From contig NZ_JANZYO010000003.1 of the NCBI RefSeq assembly GCF_025506335.1, positions 124,001 through 188,000 of the forward strand: a stretch of 64,000 nt of DNA, read 5' to 3'. Each line of letters opens with the position of its first letter. Position 1 is the stretch's first letter. The position numbers and the translations under genes were made by a program. A model generated the notes under the pieces. It was not told the DNA's origin and did not search any database. It saw only the letters and a program-made list of their open reading frames with translations. Of the stretch, positions 9,614 to 18,803 are shown one piece after another. The stretch is from Mumia quercus. GTDB taxonomy: Bacteria; Actinomycetota; Actinomycetes; Propionibacteriales; Nocardioidaceae.

Positions 9614-10639
9614 GTGACCCCGACCCAGCTCGGCGATCTCGGGAGCCATCAGATCTCTGTCGTCATCCCCGTCTACCAGGGGGAGCGGCACCTCCCGGCC
9701 GTGGTCGAGGAGCTCGCCGGACTCGTCGACGGGTTCGTCACGCCCGACGGCCACCACGCCCAGGTGAGCGAGGTCCTCCTCGTCCACGACGTGGGTCCGG
9801 ACGACTCGCCACGCGTGATGCGCGAGCTCGCGCAGCGCTATCCGTTCGTCCGCACCCTCTGGCTGAGCCGCAACTTCGGTCAGCACGCGGCGACCCTCGC
9901 GGGGATGTCGTCCTCGGGGGGCGACTGGGTCGTCACCATCGACGAGGACGGGCAGCAGGACCCGGACGACTTCGGCGTGCTGCTCGACACGGCTCTCGCC
10001 GAGCAGGCGTCGGTGGTCTACGGACGTCCTACGAACCAGCCGCCGCACGGGTTCGCCCGCAACGGCGCCTCCCGCGGGGCGAAGTGGATGATCGCTCACC
10101 TCGCCGGAGCGCGCGAGGTCACGCTCTACAACAGCTACCGGCTCGTCCTCGGCGAGATCGCCCGCAGCGTGGCGGCCTACGCCGGCTCCGGGGTCTATCT
10201 CGACGTGGCCCTCGGATGGGTCGCGGGTCCCGTGGCCACGGCACCCGTGACGCTGCGCGACGAAGGCGAGCGGAGGTCCGGCTACCGGCTGCGCACCCTC
10301 GTCTCGCACTTCTGGCGGATGGTCCTGACCAGCGGGACTCGAGGACTGCGCGTGGTGAGCCTCTTGGGCGCGGCGTTCGCGCTGGTCGGCGTCCTCTTCG
10401 CCGCCGCGGTCGTGATCGGGCGCCTCTTCGGCAACCACGTCGAGCCGGGGTGGTCCTCGATCATCACCGTCGTCCTCATCTCCTCCGGAGCGATCCTCTT
10501 CTCGCTGGGGACGCTCGCCGAGTACCTCGGCGTCGCGGTCAACATGGCGATGGGGCGCCCGACCTACCTGCTCACCTCCGACCCCGCCGAAGGACCGCTG
10601 GGCCGACGAGCGCCCAGGACGCCGGTGGACGATGCCTGA
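9614..10639 (+). CDS. GT2 polyprenyl-phosphate glycosyltransferase (GtrB/DPM1-like)
   Basis: The protein has 341 residues. I chose GTG 9614 because TAGCGT lies 7 nt upstream; GTG 9605 and an ATG at 9551 inside the previous gene are alternatives. The GT-A domain starts QISVVIPVYQGE, and TIDEDGQQDPDDF near residue 110 is the GtrB/dolichyl-phosphate-mannose-synthase type metal motif. Two membrane helices lie near residues 250-320. This layout is typical of enzymes moving a sugar from a nucleotide donor to undecaprenyl phosphate on the inner leaflet; the lipid-linked sugar is then flipped and used by a GT-C enzyme. The polytopic protein just upstream is the natural partner candidate. The 3' end overlaps the epimerase gene by 8 bp. 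Confidence 0.9.
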   Translation: MTPTQLGDLGSHQISVVIPVYQGERHLPAVVEELAGLVDGFVTPDGHHAQVSEVLLVHDVGPDDSPRVMRELAQRYPFVRTLWLSRNFGQHAATLAGMSSSGGDWVVTIDEDGQQDPDDFGVLLDTALAEQASVVYGRPTNQPPHGFARNGASRGAKWMIAHLAGAREVTLYNSYRLVLGEIARSVAAYAGSGVYLDVALGWVAGPVATAPVTLRDEGERRSGYRLRTLVSHFWRMVLTSGTRGLRVVSLLGAAFALVGVLFAAAVVIGRLFGNHVEPGWSSIITVVLISSGAILFSLGTLAEYLGVAVNMAMGRPTYLLTSDPAEGPLGRRAPRTPVDDA

Positions 10640-11609
10640 GGCGCCCGTCACCTGGGTGGTCGGGGCCTCCGGCCTTCTCGGCGGGCACGTGTGCCGGGCC
10701 GCCGGAGGGCGAGGGCACCGGGTCCAGCGCGTCGCTATCCCGTGGGGCGGGGACGTCGACCAGGTCCGCGCCGCGTTCCGCGAAGGCGTCCGCTCGATGG
10801 TTGCCTCTGCGGGCGGGGGCAGCTGGAACGTCGTCTGGACGGCGGGGGCGGCGGTCGTCGGAACCTCGGCCGCCGACGTCGACGCCGAGGTCACGGCGTA
10901 CGCAGCCCTGCTCGAGGAGCTGCGCCCGGCCTTGGCCGACGGCGGGACCGGGCGCGGCGCGATGTTCGTGGCGTCGTCTGCCGGGGCGGTGTACGCGGGC
11001 GCGAGCGGCGCACCCTTCACCGAGGGGTCCCCCGTGCGTGCGCTGGCGCCGTACGGGTTCGGCAAGCTCGCGATCGAGGAGCTCACCGGGCGGGCGTGCG
11101 CCGAGGACGGCCTGCGTGCGATGGTCGGCCGCATCGCCAACCTGTACGGCCCGGGTCAGGACCTCGGCAAGCAGCAGGGGCTCGTCTCCCAGCTCGCACG
11201 GTCGTACCTGCGCCGGGAGCCGCTGCCTCTCTACGTCTCCCTCGACACCGCTCGTGACTATCTGTACGTGGGCGACTGCGCCGACGTCGTCGTGCGCGCG
11301 GTCGAGGCGACCGTACGGGATACCGAGCCGGGGACCTCGACCGTCAAGATCCTCGCATCGGGCCGGCCGACGACCATCGGGGCGCTGCTCGGCGAGTTCA
11401 ACCGGATCGTGCGGCGGAGGGTCCCGTTCGTGACCGCCTCGTCGCCCGGCGCCCGCTTCCAAGTCCGGGACCTGCGGATGCGGTCGACCGTCGCTCGCGA
11501 GCTGGACCGGCAGATCCGGACGCCGCTCCCCGTCGGCATCGCCGCGACGGTCGCCGACGTCGCCCAGCGGATGCGCGCCGGTCTGACCGCCCCAGGAACT
11601 AGGGTCTGA
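10632..11609 (+). CDS. NAD-dependent epimerase/dehydratase family protein (extended SDR)
   Basis: The protein has 325 residues and starts at ATG 10632, overlapping the glycosyltransferase by 8 bp. The N-terminal dinucleotide motif is VVGASGLLGG (GxxGxxG form), and the catalytic YGFGK (YxxxK) is near residue 140, preceded by a Ser-rich VASSAGAVYAG block. The fold and motifs are those of nucleotide-sugar epimerases, dehydratases and reductases, so a role in making or modifying the sugar used by the adjacent glycosyltransferase is likely. Which reaction it performs (4-epimerase, reductase or other) cannot be read from the sequence. It is probably co-transcribed with the GtrB-like gene. Confidence 0.88.
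   Translation: MPEAPVTWVVGASGLLGGHVCRAAGGRGHRVQRVAIPWGGDVDQVRAAFREGVRSMVASAGGGSWNVVWTAGAAVVGTSAADVDAEVTAYAALLEELRPALADGGTGRGAMFVASSAGAVYAGASGAPFTEGSPVRALAPYGFGKLAIEELTGRACAEDGLRAMVGRIANLYGPGQDLGKQQGLVSQLARSYLRREPLPLYVSLDTARDYLYVGDCADVVVRAVEATVRDTEPGTSTVKILASGRPTTIGALLGEFNRIVRRRVPFVTASSPGARFQVRDLRMRSTVARELDRQIRTPLPVGIAATVADVAQRMRAGLTAPGTRV
11600..11605 (+). promoter_or_regulatory. Candidate -10 hexamer TAGGGT for a leaderless start at 11613
   Basis: TAGGGT ends 7 nt before the methyltransferase GTG. There is no ribosome binding site in the 3 bp between the preceding stop and this start, so leaderless or coupled translation is expected. Confidence 0.45.
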
Positions 11610-11612
11610 TCC

Positions 11613-12305
11613 GTGGAGAGCGCGCAGATTCGCAACATGGCCGACCTCGAGGACCGGCACTGGTGGTTCCGCGAGCGCCGGCACCTGATCGGGCGGGCGA
11701 TCCGAGGGCTGACCCCGGGCCGGGCGCTCGACATCGGCGCCGGTGCGGGTGGCAACACGCGCGTCGTCGAAGCGGCTGGGTGGCAGGCGACGGCCCTCGA
11801 GTACTCCGACGAGGGCGTCGCGCTCGCGAAGGAGCGCGGCCTCGACGTGGTCCAGGGCGATGCGCGCGACATCCCGTTCCCTGACGACCACTTCGGGCTC
11901 GTCGTCGCCTACGACGTCCTCGAGCACATCGAGGAGGACGAACGGGTCGTCGAGGAGATCGCGCGGGTGGCCGGTCCCGGCGCGAAGGTGCTCATCGCGG
12001 TCCCCGCCGACCCGCGCCTGTGGAGTGCCCACGACGAGGCCGTCGGGCACGTCCGGCGCTACACGCGGGCGACGCTCGTCGGGCTGTTCGACAGCCCACG
12101 CTTCACCATCGACGACGTCCGGTCGTGGAACGTGCTGCTGCGCCCCGTCGTCGCGCTGCGTCGGCGCTCGGTGGAGGACAACGACCTGACCGCCCTGTCG
12201 CCGGTGGTCAACGCCGGGCTGAGCGCGATCATCCGCGCCGAGCGTCATCTCCCGGTCAGATCGCGCTCTGGCGTCTCCCTCCTCCTGGAGGCGACCGTCC
12301 GCTGA
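11613..12305 (+). CDS. Class I SAM-dependent methyltransferase
   Basis: The protein has 230 residues. GTG 11613 lies 3 bp after the previous stop. SAM motif I is [12 protein letters not shown] near residue 33, and [10 protein letters not shown] near 100 is the post-II motif common in Methyltransf_11/25 proteins. The N-terminus ([18 protein letters not shown]) matches small methyltransferases often found in surface-polysaccharide clusters, where they may methylate a sugar hydroxyl or a lipid-linked intermediate. The substrate is not evident. The stop overlaps an upstream in-frame ATG of the rmlA frame (TGATG), so some translational coupling to the next gene is possible. Confidence 0.9.
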   Translation: MESAQIRNMADLEDRHWWFRERRHLIGRAIRGLTPGRALDIGAGAGGNTRVVEAAGWQATALEYSDEGVALAKERGLDVVQGDARDIPFPDDHFGLVVAYDVLEHIEEDERVVEEIARVAGPGAKVLIAVPADPRLWSAHDEAVGHVRRYTRATLVGLFDSPRFTIDDVRSWNVLLRPVVALRRRSVEDNDLTALSPVVNAGLSAIIRAERHLPVRSRSGVSLLLEATVR

Positions 12306-12331
12306 TGCGTGTCCCGAATCCGCACGCCCCC

Positions 12332-12337
12332 TACGAT
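12332..12337 (+). promoter_or_regulatory. Candidate -10 hexamer TACGAT for a leaderless rmlA start
   Basis: TACGAT ends 6 nt before ATG 12344, which encodes the family-typical first residue of RmlA. This favours 12344 over the in-frame ATG at 12305. Confidence 0.5.
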
Positions 12338-12343
12338 GTGCGG

Positions 12344-13207
12344 ATGCGCGGCATCATCCTCGCCGGAGGCACCGGCTCCCGCCTGCATCCGATCACCCTC
12401 GGTGTGAGCAAGCAGCTCGTCCCTGTCTACGACAAGCCGATGGTCTACTACCCGCTGTCGACCCTGATCCTCGCGGGCATCCGCGACATCCTCATCATCA
12501 CCACACCCGAGGACAGCGCGCAGTTCCGCCGGCTGCTCGGTGACGGGAGCCGCTTCGGCGTCAGCCTGTCGTACGTGGTGCAGCCGAGTCCCGACGGCCT
12601 CGCGCAGGCGTTCCTGCTCGGGTCCGAGCACATCGGGGACGACTCGGTCGCGCTCGTGCTGGGCGACAACATCTTCTACGGGCCGGGCATGGGCACCGAC
12701 CTCGCGCGCTTCGCGTCGGTCGAGGGTGCCGCGGTGTTCGGCTACTGGGTGAGCGACCCCACCGCGTACGGCGTGGTGGAGTTCGACGAGAGCGGACGGG
12801 CGCTGTCGCTGGAGGAGAAGCCGGCCGCGCCGAAGAGCCGCTACGCCGTGCCGGGCCTCTACTTCTACGACAACGACGTGGTCGAGATCGCCTCGTCGCT
12901 GCGTCCGTCGGCGCGCGGAGAGCTCGAGATCACCGATCTCAACCGCCGTTATCTGGAGCAGGGCAGGCTGTATGTCGAGGTACTGCCGCGGGGCACCGCC
13001 TGGCTCGACACCGGGACGTTCGACTCGCTCAACGACGCCTCCAACTTCGTCCGGACGCTCGAGAGCCGGCAGGGCCTCAAGGTCGGGTGCCCCGAGGAGG
13101 TGGCGTGGCGCGTCGGCTTCCTCAGCGACGACGAGCTGCGCGAGAGGGCCGAGCCGTTGGTGAAGAGCGGTTACGGCGACTACCTCCTCGGGTTGCTGGA
13201 GGAGTGA
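12344..13207 (+). CDS. rmlA: Glucose-1-phosphate thymidylyltransferase
   Basis: The protein has 287 residues, the usual RmlA length. It begins [16 protein letters not shown], the nucleotide-binding signature, followed by [17 protein letters not shown] near residue 22, [10 protein letters not shown] near 105 and [16 protein letters not shown] near 140. RmlA makes dTDP-glucose from glucose-1-phosphate and dTTP, the first step to dTDP-rhamnose and other dTDP-deoxysugars. No rmlB, rmlC or rmlD is in the window, so the later steps must be encoded elsewhere. The alternative start at ATG 12305 would add 13 residues. The stop overlaps the next GTG by 4 bp, tying dTDP-glucose supply to the TagF-like polymerase. 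Confidence 0.95.
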   Translation: MRGIILAGGTGSRLHPITLGVSKQLVPVYDKPMVYYPLSTLILAGIRDILIITTPEDSAQFRRLLGDGSRFGVSLSYVVQPSPDGLAQAFLLGSEHIGDDSVALVLGDNIFYGPGMGTDLARFASVEGAAVFGYWVSDPTAYGVVEFDESGRALSLEEKPAAPKSRYAVPGLYFYDNDVVEIASSLRPSARGELEITDLNRRYLEQGRLYVEVLPRGTAWLDTGTFDSLNDASNFVRTLESRQGLKVGCPEEVAWRVGFLSDDELRERAEPLVKSGYGDYLLGLLEE

Positions 13208-15501
13208 GCACCGACGCGAGCGGTCCGCTGCTCACGCTCGTGTCGGCCCGATGGACGTCTCCCCGCACGGTGGAGATCGAGGGCCGCGCGGGTGCCGGCG
13301 TGACCGTGGAAGAGCTGGTCGTCGTCGACGGCGACGGGATCGTCGTCACACGGGTCGGTGTCGACCGAGGCGCAGAGGACGCGTTCACCGCGAGGCTCGA
13401 TCTCGAGCCGCTCGTCCCTGCCGCCGGGGGCGGTCGGCGGCGTGCGCGCTGGGCGGTGTCCCGACCGGCAAGGCGGCGCCGTCCGGTGCCGACGGCGTCT
13501 CGTGCGCGGGTGGAGGTGCGCGCCCTCGTCGACGGGGAGACCGTCGTGGCGCCGTGGAACGACCGCCCGGCCGGTGGGGCCAGTCGCCGCCTCGGCACGG
13601 CGGGGGCGTGCGACGGCTGGCTCGTCCGCCTGAGCTGGGAGGAGTCCGGGCTGGAGGTCGCCGCGGAGCCCGTCGTGGCCGTCCTGGGCCACCAAGCCGT
13701 CGACGAAGGCGGCCTCGCACTGTCGATCGACGCCGTGGAGACGGCCGACGTCGGGCTCCGGTACGGCGGGTCCGGGGGAGAGGTCGTCCCCTGTCCACGG
13801 ACGAGGGGCGGGGCCTGGTTGGTGCGCCTCGACGAGGCCCGCGCCGAGGACGCCGACCTGGTGGTGTCCTCCGGAGGCCGTCGCTCGCCCGTCGTCTGGG
13901 GTCCCGCGACGGGTGAGGCCGTCGGCGACCCCGCCACCGGCGTCCGGACCGTGCGGCGACGCAACGGGCGAGTCGGCGTCACGAGGGCCCCGGCCGCGGT
14001 CGTGGAGGACGTCCACGTCTCGGACGACGCCGTCGTCCTCGAAGGCACCGCCTGGGGGCTCGCGCCCGGCGGCGCGCGGGTGGTCGCTCGTGGTCCGCGG
14101 CGGGTGGCCGAGGTGAGCGTGCACGCGCGCGGCGCGCGGTTCACCGCTGCGGTCCCGCTCGCGGTGACCGGCTGGTACGGCGAGGACTCGGTGCTGCCGT
14201 CGGGGCGCTACGAGCTCGCGTGGGCCTCGGGCGATCTCGAGGTCCCGGTCGTGTGCGAGCCGACAGGCCTTCCCGACCTGCCGCTCTCCGTCGACGGTGC
14301 GCGCTGCCGCACCGAGGTCGTCGCGACGAGCGGCAACCGGCTCGCGGTCGTGACGTCGCCGCCCCTGCGCCCCGACGAGCGCGGTCCTGCGGCGCAGGAG
14401 AGGCTCCGCCGCCGCTACGACGAGACGCCCTCCGCACCGGCGCGGATGGCGTACTTCGAGTGCTACTACGGCGCCAGCACGACCGACAGCGCTCGCGCGA
14501 TCCACGACGAGCTGCTCGCGCGCGGCACCGGAGTCGACCTCGTCTGGGGCCTCGCCGACCTCTCGGTCCCGGTGCCCGAGGGAGGCCGAGGTGTCCTGAT
14601 CGGCTCGCGGGAGTGGTGGGACGTCGTCGCCCACGCCCGTTACCTCACGTTCAACGCCGGGGTCCCGCCGATGCTGCGCCGCCGCCCCGGTCAGACCATC
14701 GTCCAGACCTGGCACGGGACGCCGTTCAAGCGGCTCGGGAGCGACCGCGGTACGGTCCGGGCGGACCAGGAGCGCTTCCTCCCGGCGCTCAAGCGGTCCG
14801 TCGCGCGATGGGACGTCCTCCTGGCGGGCAACCCGCACAGTGCGGAGGTCTTCGGGCGGGTCTGGGGGTACGAGGGCGAGATCCTCCAGCTCGGGTACCC
14901 GCGCAACGACGCCCTGGCCCGCGCGGACGACGGCGCGCGGCGCGAGGCACGTGCCCGCCTCGGACTGCCGGCGGACGCGCACGTCGTGCTGTACGCGCCG
15001 ACCTGGCGGGACCGGCAGCGCCTGATGCCGCAGCTCCTCGATGTCGAACGCGTCGCCGACGCGCTCGGACCGGGCGGCGTCGTCCTCCAGCGGGGACATA
15101 TGAACATCCGCCGCTGGGAGAGCGCCTCGAGCCACGCGCGCGTACGCGACGTCACGGACTACCCGGAGATCAACGACCTCTTCCTGGCCGCGGACGTCGC
15201 GATCACCGACTACTCCTCGATCATGTTCGACTTCTCCGTCACCGGGCGTCCACTGGTCTTCTACGCTCCCGACCTGGACGACTACCGCGACCGACGCCGA
15301 GGGACGTACTTCGACCTCGAGGAGTGCGCTCCGGGGCCCGTCGTCTCGACCACCGACGAGGTCGTCGAGGTCCTGCGTGACCTCGAGGGGACGGCCACCA
15401 GGTACGCCGAGCGCTACCGGACGTGGTGCGAGACGTACAACCCGCTCGACGACGGGCGTGCGGCCGAACGCGTCGTGGACGCGGTCTACCGGGACGTCTG
15501 A
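13204..15501 (+). CDS. CDP-glycerol glycerophosphotransferase family protein (TagF-like)
   Basis: The protein has 765 residues. GTG 13204 overlaps the rmlA stop by 4 bp. The N-terminal 380 residues are a beta-rich region lacking known catalytic motifs, as in the paralogue at 1-3066. The C-terminal Glyphos_transf domain has [13 protein letters not shown] near residue 500, YAPTWRDRQ near 597 and [17 protein letters not shown] near 665, all canonical for TagB/TagF enzymes that transfer polyol phosphate from CDP-glycerol or CDP-ribitol. It is a peripheral membrane enzyme of teichoic acid assembly. A primase/polymerase split between the two copies is possible but not shown by the sequence. It ends 13 bp from the convergent manC stop. 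Confidence 0.93.
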   Translation: MSTDASGPLLTLVSARWTSPRTVEIEGRAGAGVTVEELVVVDGDGIVVTRVGVDRGAEDAFTARLDLEPLVPAAGGGRRRARWAVSRPARRRRPVPTASRARVEVRALVDGETVVAPWNDRPAGGASRRLGTAGACDGWLVRLSWEESGLEVAAEPVVAVLGHQAVDEGGLALSIDAVETADVGLRYGGSGGEVVPCPRTRGGAWLVRLDEARAEDADLVVSSGGRRSPVVWGPATGEAVGDPATGVRTVRRRNGRVGVTRAPAAVVEDVHVSDDAVVLEGTAWGLAPGGARVVARGPRRVAEVSVHARGARFTAAVPLAVTGWYGEDSVLPSGRYELAWASGDLEVPVVCEPTGLPDLPLSVDGARCRTEVVATSGNRLAVVTSPPLRPDERGPAAQERLRRRYDETPSAPARMAYFECYYGASTTDSARAIHDELLARGTGVDLVWGLADLSVPVPEGGRGVLIGSREWWDVVAHARYLTFNAGVPPMLRRRPGQTIVQTWHGTPFKRLGSDRGTVRADQERFLPALKRSVARWDVLLAGNPHSAEVFGRVWGYEGEILQLGYPRNDALARADDGARREARARLGLPADAHVVLYAPTWRDRQRLMPQLLDVERVADALGPGGVVLQRGHMNIRRWESASSHARVRDVTDYPEINDLFLAADVAITDYSSIMFDFSVTGRPLVFYAPDLDDYRDRRRGTYFDLEECAPGPVVSTTDEVVEVLRDLEGTATRYAERYRTWCETYNPLDDGRAAERVVDAVYRDV

Positions 15502-15514
15502 GACGGGCGGGTCC

Positions 15515-16624
15515 TCAGAGCAGGTCCGTGCGTCCGGCGTCGCGCCAGTGCTCGACGGCGTCCTTGACCTCCTGCGCCCGGTCGCGCGTCGTCACGAGGA
15601 CGGCGTCCGGGGTGTCGACGACGACCACGTCGGTCAGCCCGACGACCGAGACCGCCCGTCCGGACGTGACGACGAGGCCGCTGCCGTCGACCACCACGGC
15701 GTCGTCGGCGGCACCCACGACCCCGCTCTCACCGCGGCCGACGCCGAGCGCGTCCGCGACGGCGTCGAAGTCCCCGACGTCCGTCCAGCCGAAGCCGCCT
15801 CGCAGCATCGCGATCCCGCCCTGGGCCGCGACGGGCTCGGCGATCGCGTGGTCGATGGCGATCTTGGTCAACGTCGGCCACACCCTGCTGAGCGTGCTGT
15901 CGCGCGCAGCGGTGTCCCACGCGGCGGCGATCTCGTCGAGGCCCTCCCGCATGCGTGGCAGCTGGGCGCCGAGGTGGTCGAGAAGCACGTCGGCGCGAGA
16001 GACGAACATGCCCGCGTTCCACCGGAAGTCGCCGCTGCGCAGGTAGTCGCGCGCCACGTCGGCGGGCGGCTTCTCGACGAACCGCCGGACCGTCGTCGCG
16101 TCGGGTGCGCCAGGCACCTCGGACAGCGGCGCTCCAGCCTCGACGTAGCCGTACGCCGTGGAGGGAGACGTCGGCTCGATCCCGATCGTCGCCACGAACC
16201 CCGCCTGGGCGACCTGGACGGCCTGCTCGACGGCGGAGGCGAAGGCGGGCTGGTCGTGCACGAGGTGGTCGGCGGCGAAGGAGCCGACGACGGCGTCCGG
16301 CTCACGGTCTCGGATGAGCGCGGTCATCAGGCCGATCGCCGCCATCGAGTCGCGCGGCGACGGCTCCGCGACGACGTTGCGGGAGGGGACGTCGGGCAGC
16401 TGCGCCACCACGGCCTCGTGGTGCTGGCGCCCTGTGACGACGGTGATGCGGTCGGCCCCGACGAGCGGCACGAGGCGGTCCCGCGTCTGCTGGAGCAGCG
16501 ACCGGCCGCTCCCGTCGAGGTCGAGGAGGAACTTCGGACGTGCCGCCCGAGACAGCGGCCAGAGCCGGGTCCCTGCCCCGCCGGCCGGGATGATGGCGTG
16601 CAGCGAGGGAACGTGGGCGCTCAT
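15515..16624 (-). CDS. manC: Mannose-1-phosphate guanylyltransferase
   Basis: The protein has 369 residues, a usual length for the single-domain actinobacterial enzyme without a fused isomerase. The nucleotidyltransferase signature GGAGTRLWPLSRAARPKFLL is near residue 15, RFVEKPP near 180 and WNAGMFV near 205. It makes GDP-mannose from mannose-1-phosphate and GTP, the donor for mannosyl glycans and for polyprenyl-phosphate-mannose synthases. ATG 16624 has GGAAGGA upstream. A TACGCT hexamer on the minus strand at 16662-16667 may be its -10. It is antisense to the surrounding cluster and divergent from the DUF6270 gene. Confidence 0.95.
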   Translation of the reverse strand: MSAHVPSLHAIIPAGGAGTRLWPLSRAARPKFLLDLDGSGRSLLQQTRDRLVPLVGADRITVVTGRQHHEAVVAQLPDVPSRNVVAEPSPRDSMAAIGLMTALIRDREPDAVVGSFAADHLVHDQPAFASAVEQAVQVAQAGFVATIGIEPTSPSTAYGYVEAGAPLSEVPGAPDATTVRRFVEKPPADVARDYLRSGDFRWNAGMFVSRADVLLDHLGAQLPRMREGLDEIAAAWDTAARDSTLSRVWPTLTKIAIDHAIAEPVAAQGGIAMLRGGFGWTDVGDFDAVADALGVGRGESGVVGAADDAVVVDGSGLVVTSGRAVSVVGLTDVVVVDTPDAVLVTTRDRAQEVKDAVEHWRDAGRTDLL

Positions 16625-16661
16625 CGGTGTCCTTCCGGGGCCAGCAGGTCGCGGTGCCTCA

Positions 16662-16667
16662 GCGTAG
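16662..16667 (-). promoter_or_regulatory. Candidate -10 hexamer TACGCT for manC
   Basis: Read on the minus strand, TACGCT lies 37 nt upstream of the manC ATG, leaving a short leader that contains the GGAAGGA ribosome binding site. Confidence 0.4.
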
Positions 16668-16725
16668 CCGGGCCCGCCAGGTACGATCCGGAGGCGCGAT
16701 CGCTCCCGACCGACAGGTACCGCAG

Positions 16726-17748
16726 ATGGACAGCACCTCCGACCCGCGTTCGGTCGCGGTTTTCGGCTCCTGCATCACCCGAGACAACTTCAACACGCGG
16801 TTCAACCCGACGTACAAGGCGTCGTACCGCTGCGACCTGATGCAGAACCAGATGTCGGTGATCAGCCTCGTCTCGGATCCCGTCACGGAGGCGTGGGAGC
16901 CCACCAAGGCGATGTCCGACTACGACCTGTGGAACGTCCGTACCGAGTTCGACAAGTCGTTCCTGACCGGGCTGGTCGAGACCCGCCCCGACTATCTCCT
17001 GCTCGACTTCTTCGGGGACGCCCACTTCGGGGTCGTCCGACTCGACGACGGACGGTTCCTCACCGACAACCGGTGGAAGGTCCGACACACCGACCTCTAC
17101 CAGCGCCTGCGCGAGGAGGGGAGGCTGACCCCTCTGCGTGGTGTGGACGACCCCGACGCGTACTTCGCCCTGTGGACGGAGGCGCTCGACACGTTCGCGG
17201 CGCAGGTTCGTTCAACGCTCCCAGAGACACGTGTCGTGGTGCACCACGGACACCACACCGACCAGCTCACCGTCCCTGACCGCCCGCGCCCTGTCAGCCT
17301 GCGCAAGCACAGGAACAACGTACGTATCGACGTCGAAGCCGCCAACGCGCTCTGGCGACGGATGGACCGCTACGCGGTCGACGCCTTCGGTGCCGCGTCG
17401 ATCGACCTCACCGGGGAGTCCTTCCCGACCTACGACGAGCACCCGTGGGGACCGTTCTACGTGCACTACCGGATGGACTACTACCACCGGTTCCTGGCCG
17501 AGCTGCACAAGATCGTCCTCGCTGACGGGGCAGAGCCGACTCGCCAGATGGTCGCCGACATCGAGCGCGCCGCGGGCGAGACGCCCGCCTTGGCGCTCGC
17601 CGCCCGCGAGGCGGAGCTCGCGGCGGTGAAGGCGCGTCTCGCGGCGCGCAAGGAGGAGGTCGCACGGCTGCGGGCCCGGGTCGAGCGCCTCGAGCAGACC
17701 CCCGTCCGCCGGGTCGTCTCCCGCCTCCGTCGCGACCGGGCCTCCTAG
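16726..17748 (+). CDS. DUF6270 domain-containing protein with C-terminal coiled coil
   Basis: The protein has 340 residues. ATG 16726 begins MDSTSDPRSVAVFGSCITRD; the FGSCITRD block, YLLLDFFGD near residue 88 and a late DEHPWGPFYVHYRMDYYHRF block define the DUF6270 family. The Gly-Ser start and late Asp/His block are reminiscent of SGNH hydrolases, but no activity is established to my knowledge. Residues from about 285 to the end are charged heptads (AAREAELAAVKARLAARKEE) likely to form a coiled coil, followed by a basic tail. It is cytoplasmic by sequence, with no signal peptide. DUF6270 proteins are frequent in surface-polymer clusters, which fits this position; the function is unknown. Confidence 0.8.
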   Translation: MDSTSDPRSVAVFGSCITRDNFNTRFNPTYKASYRCDLMQNQMSVISLVSDPVTEAWEPTKAMSDYDLWNVRTEFDKSFLTGLVETRPDYLLLDFFGDAHFGVVRLDDGRFLTDNRWKVRHTDLYQRLREEGRLTPLRGVDDPDAYFALWTEALDTFAAQVRSTLPETRVVVHHGHHTDQLTVPDRPRPVSLRKHRNNVRIDVEAANALWRRMDRYAVDAFGAASIDLTGESFPTYDEHPWGPFYVHYRMDYYHRFLAELHKIVLADGAEPTRQMVADIERAAGETPALALAAREAELAAVKARLAARKEEVARLRARVERLEQTPVRRVVSRLRRDRAS

Positions 17749-17796
17749 CCCGGCGAGAGCTGACCACCGCTGCGTGTGACCCGGCCCACAACCGAG

Positions 17797-17824
17797 TTAC
17801 AGCAGGGTTTCGCGCACGTAGACT
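17797..17824 (+). promoter_or_regulatory. Candidate promoter of the pantothenate operon (TTACAG-N16-TAGACT)
   Basis: TTACAG at 17797-17802 and TAGACT at 17819-17824 are separated by 16 bp. Transcription would start near 17831 and leave about 50 nt of leader with GAAAGG before ATG 17880. A TGTGACCCGGCCCACA element at 17776-17791, CRP-like in its left half, sits just upstream of the -35. Confidence 0.5.
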
Positions 17825-17879
17825 GAATGAGTCCGTTTGTCTGGTACCCCGCCCGGGGACTGGAACGAAAGGCACTTCC

Positions 17880-18803
17880 ATGAAGTCCCACCACGCCGTC
17901 GGCGTGGTCGGCGCAGGTCGCGTCGGAGCGGTGCTCGCCGCCCGGCTGCGCGAAGCCGGCCACGAGATCGTCGCCGTCAGCGGCCGGTCCGCCGCCTCGC
18001 GCACCCGTACCGACACCCTTCTCCCCGGTGTCCCTGTGCTCTCGCCCGCCCAGGTCGCCGCACGCGCGGACCTCCTCGTGCTGGCCGTCCCCGACGATGC
18101 CCTCCCCGGCCTCGTCGCCGAGCTCGCTCTCGACGGGCACCTGCGGGCGGGTCAGGTCGTCGTCCACACCAGCGGGCGCCACGGCCTCGGGGTGCTGGCA
18201 GCTGCCACCCACGTCGGAGCCCGCCCGGTCGCGTTCCACCCCGCGATGACCTTCACCGGCACCGACCTCGACCTCGACCGCCTCTCCGGCTGCGTCTTCG
18301 GGCTGACGGCCGGCGACGGAGAGCGCGAGGTGGCGGAGGGCCTGGTCGCCGACCTCGGCGGCCGGCCGATGTGGATCCGCGACGAGGACCGCACCACCTA
18401 TCACGCCGCGCTCGCACACGGCGCGAACCACCTCGTCACCCTCGTCTCCCAGGCGATGCAGATCCTGCGCCGCGCCGGTGCCGAGGACCCCGCTGCCGTG
18501 CTGCGCCCGCTGCTCACGGCCGCGCTCGAGAACGCGCTCTCGTACGAGGACGCCGCTCTCACCGGGCCGGTCGTCCGCGGTGACGTCGAGACCGTACGCG
18601 CGCACGTGGCCGCGATGGCCGAGCAGCCGGTGCCGACGATGGACGCGTACGTGGCGATGGCACGTGCGACGTCCGCGCACGCGGTGGCCGACGGACGCCT
18701 CGACCCGCAGGGCGCCGTCGAGATCCGCCGCGTCCTCCGCGAGTCCGAGTGGGACGTCCTGGCGACGCTGGTCGCCGACGAGGGCACTCGGACCGGCGCG
18801 TGA
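17880..18803 (+). CDS. Rossmann-like and DUF2520 domain-containing dehydrogenase
   Basis: The protein has 307 residues. ATG 17880 follows GAAAGG. The N-terminal nucleotide-binding fold has [13 protein letters not shown], and [13 protein letters not shown] near residue 65 is the second Rossmann block. The C-terminal DUF2520 helical domain contains the [14 protein letters not shown] block near residue 180. It resembles ketopantoate reductase and pyrroline-carboxylate reductase in architecture. The gene overlaps panC by 4 bp and is the positional counterpart of Rv3603c, which precedes panC in mycobacteria. A redox step in pantothenate synthesis is therefore an attractive inference, but the family has no firmly assigned reaction that I know of. 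Confidence 0.9.
   Translation: MKSHHAVGVVGAGRVGAVLAARLREAGHEIVAVSGRSAASRTRTDTLLPGVPVLSPAQVAARADLLVLAVPDDALPGLVAELALDGHLRAGQVVVHTSGRHGLGVLAAATHVGARPVAFHPAMTFTGTDLDLDRLSGCVFGLTAGDGEREVAEGLVADLGGRPMWIRDEDRTTYHAALAHGANHLVTLVSQAMQILRRAGAEDPAAVLRPLLTAALENALSYEDAALTGPVVRGDVETVRAHVAAMAEQPVPTMDAYVAMARATSAHAVADGRLDPQGAVEIRRVLRESEWDVLATLVADEGTRTGA

Noticed and set aside
12305-12343. Upstream rmlA start at ATG 12305
   Set aside because: The 13 extra residues are not family-like, and TACGAT ends 6 nt before ATG 12344.
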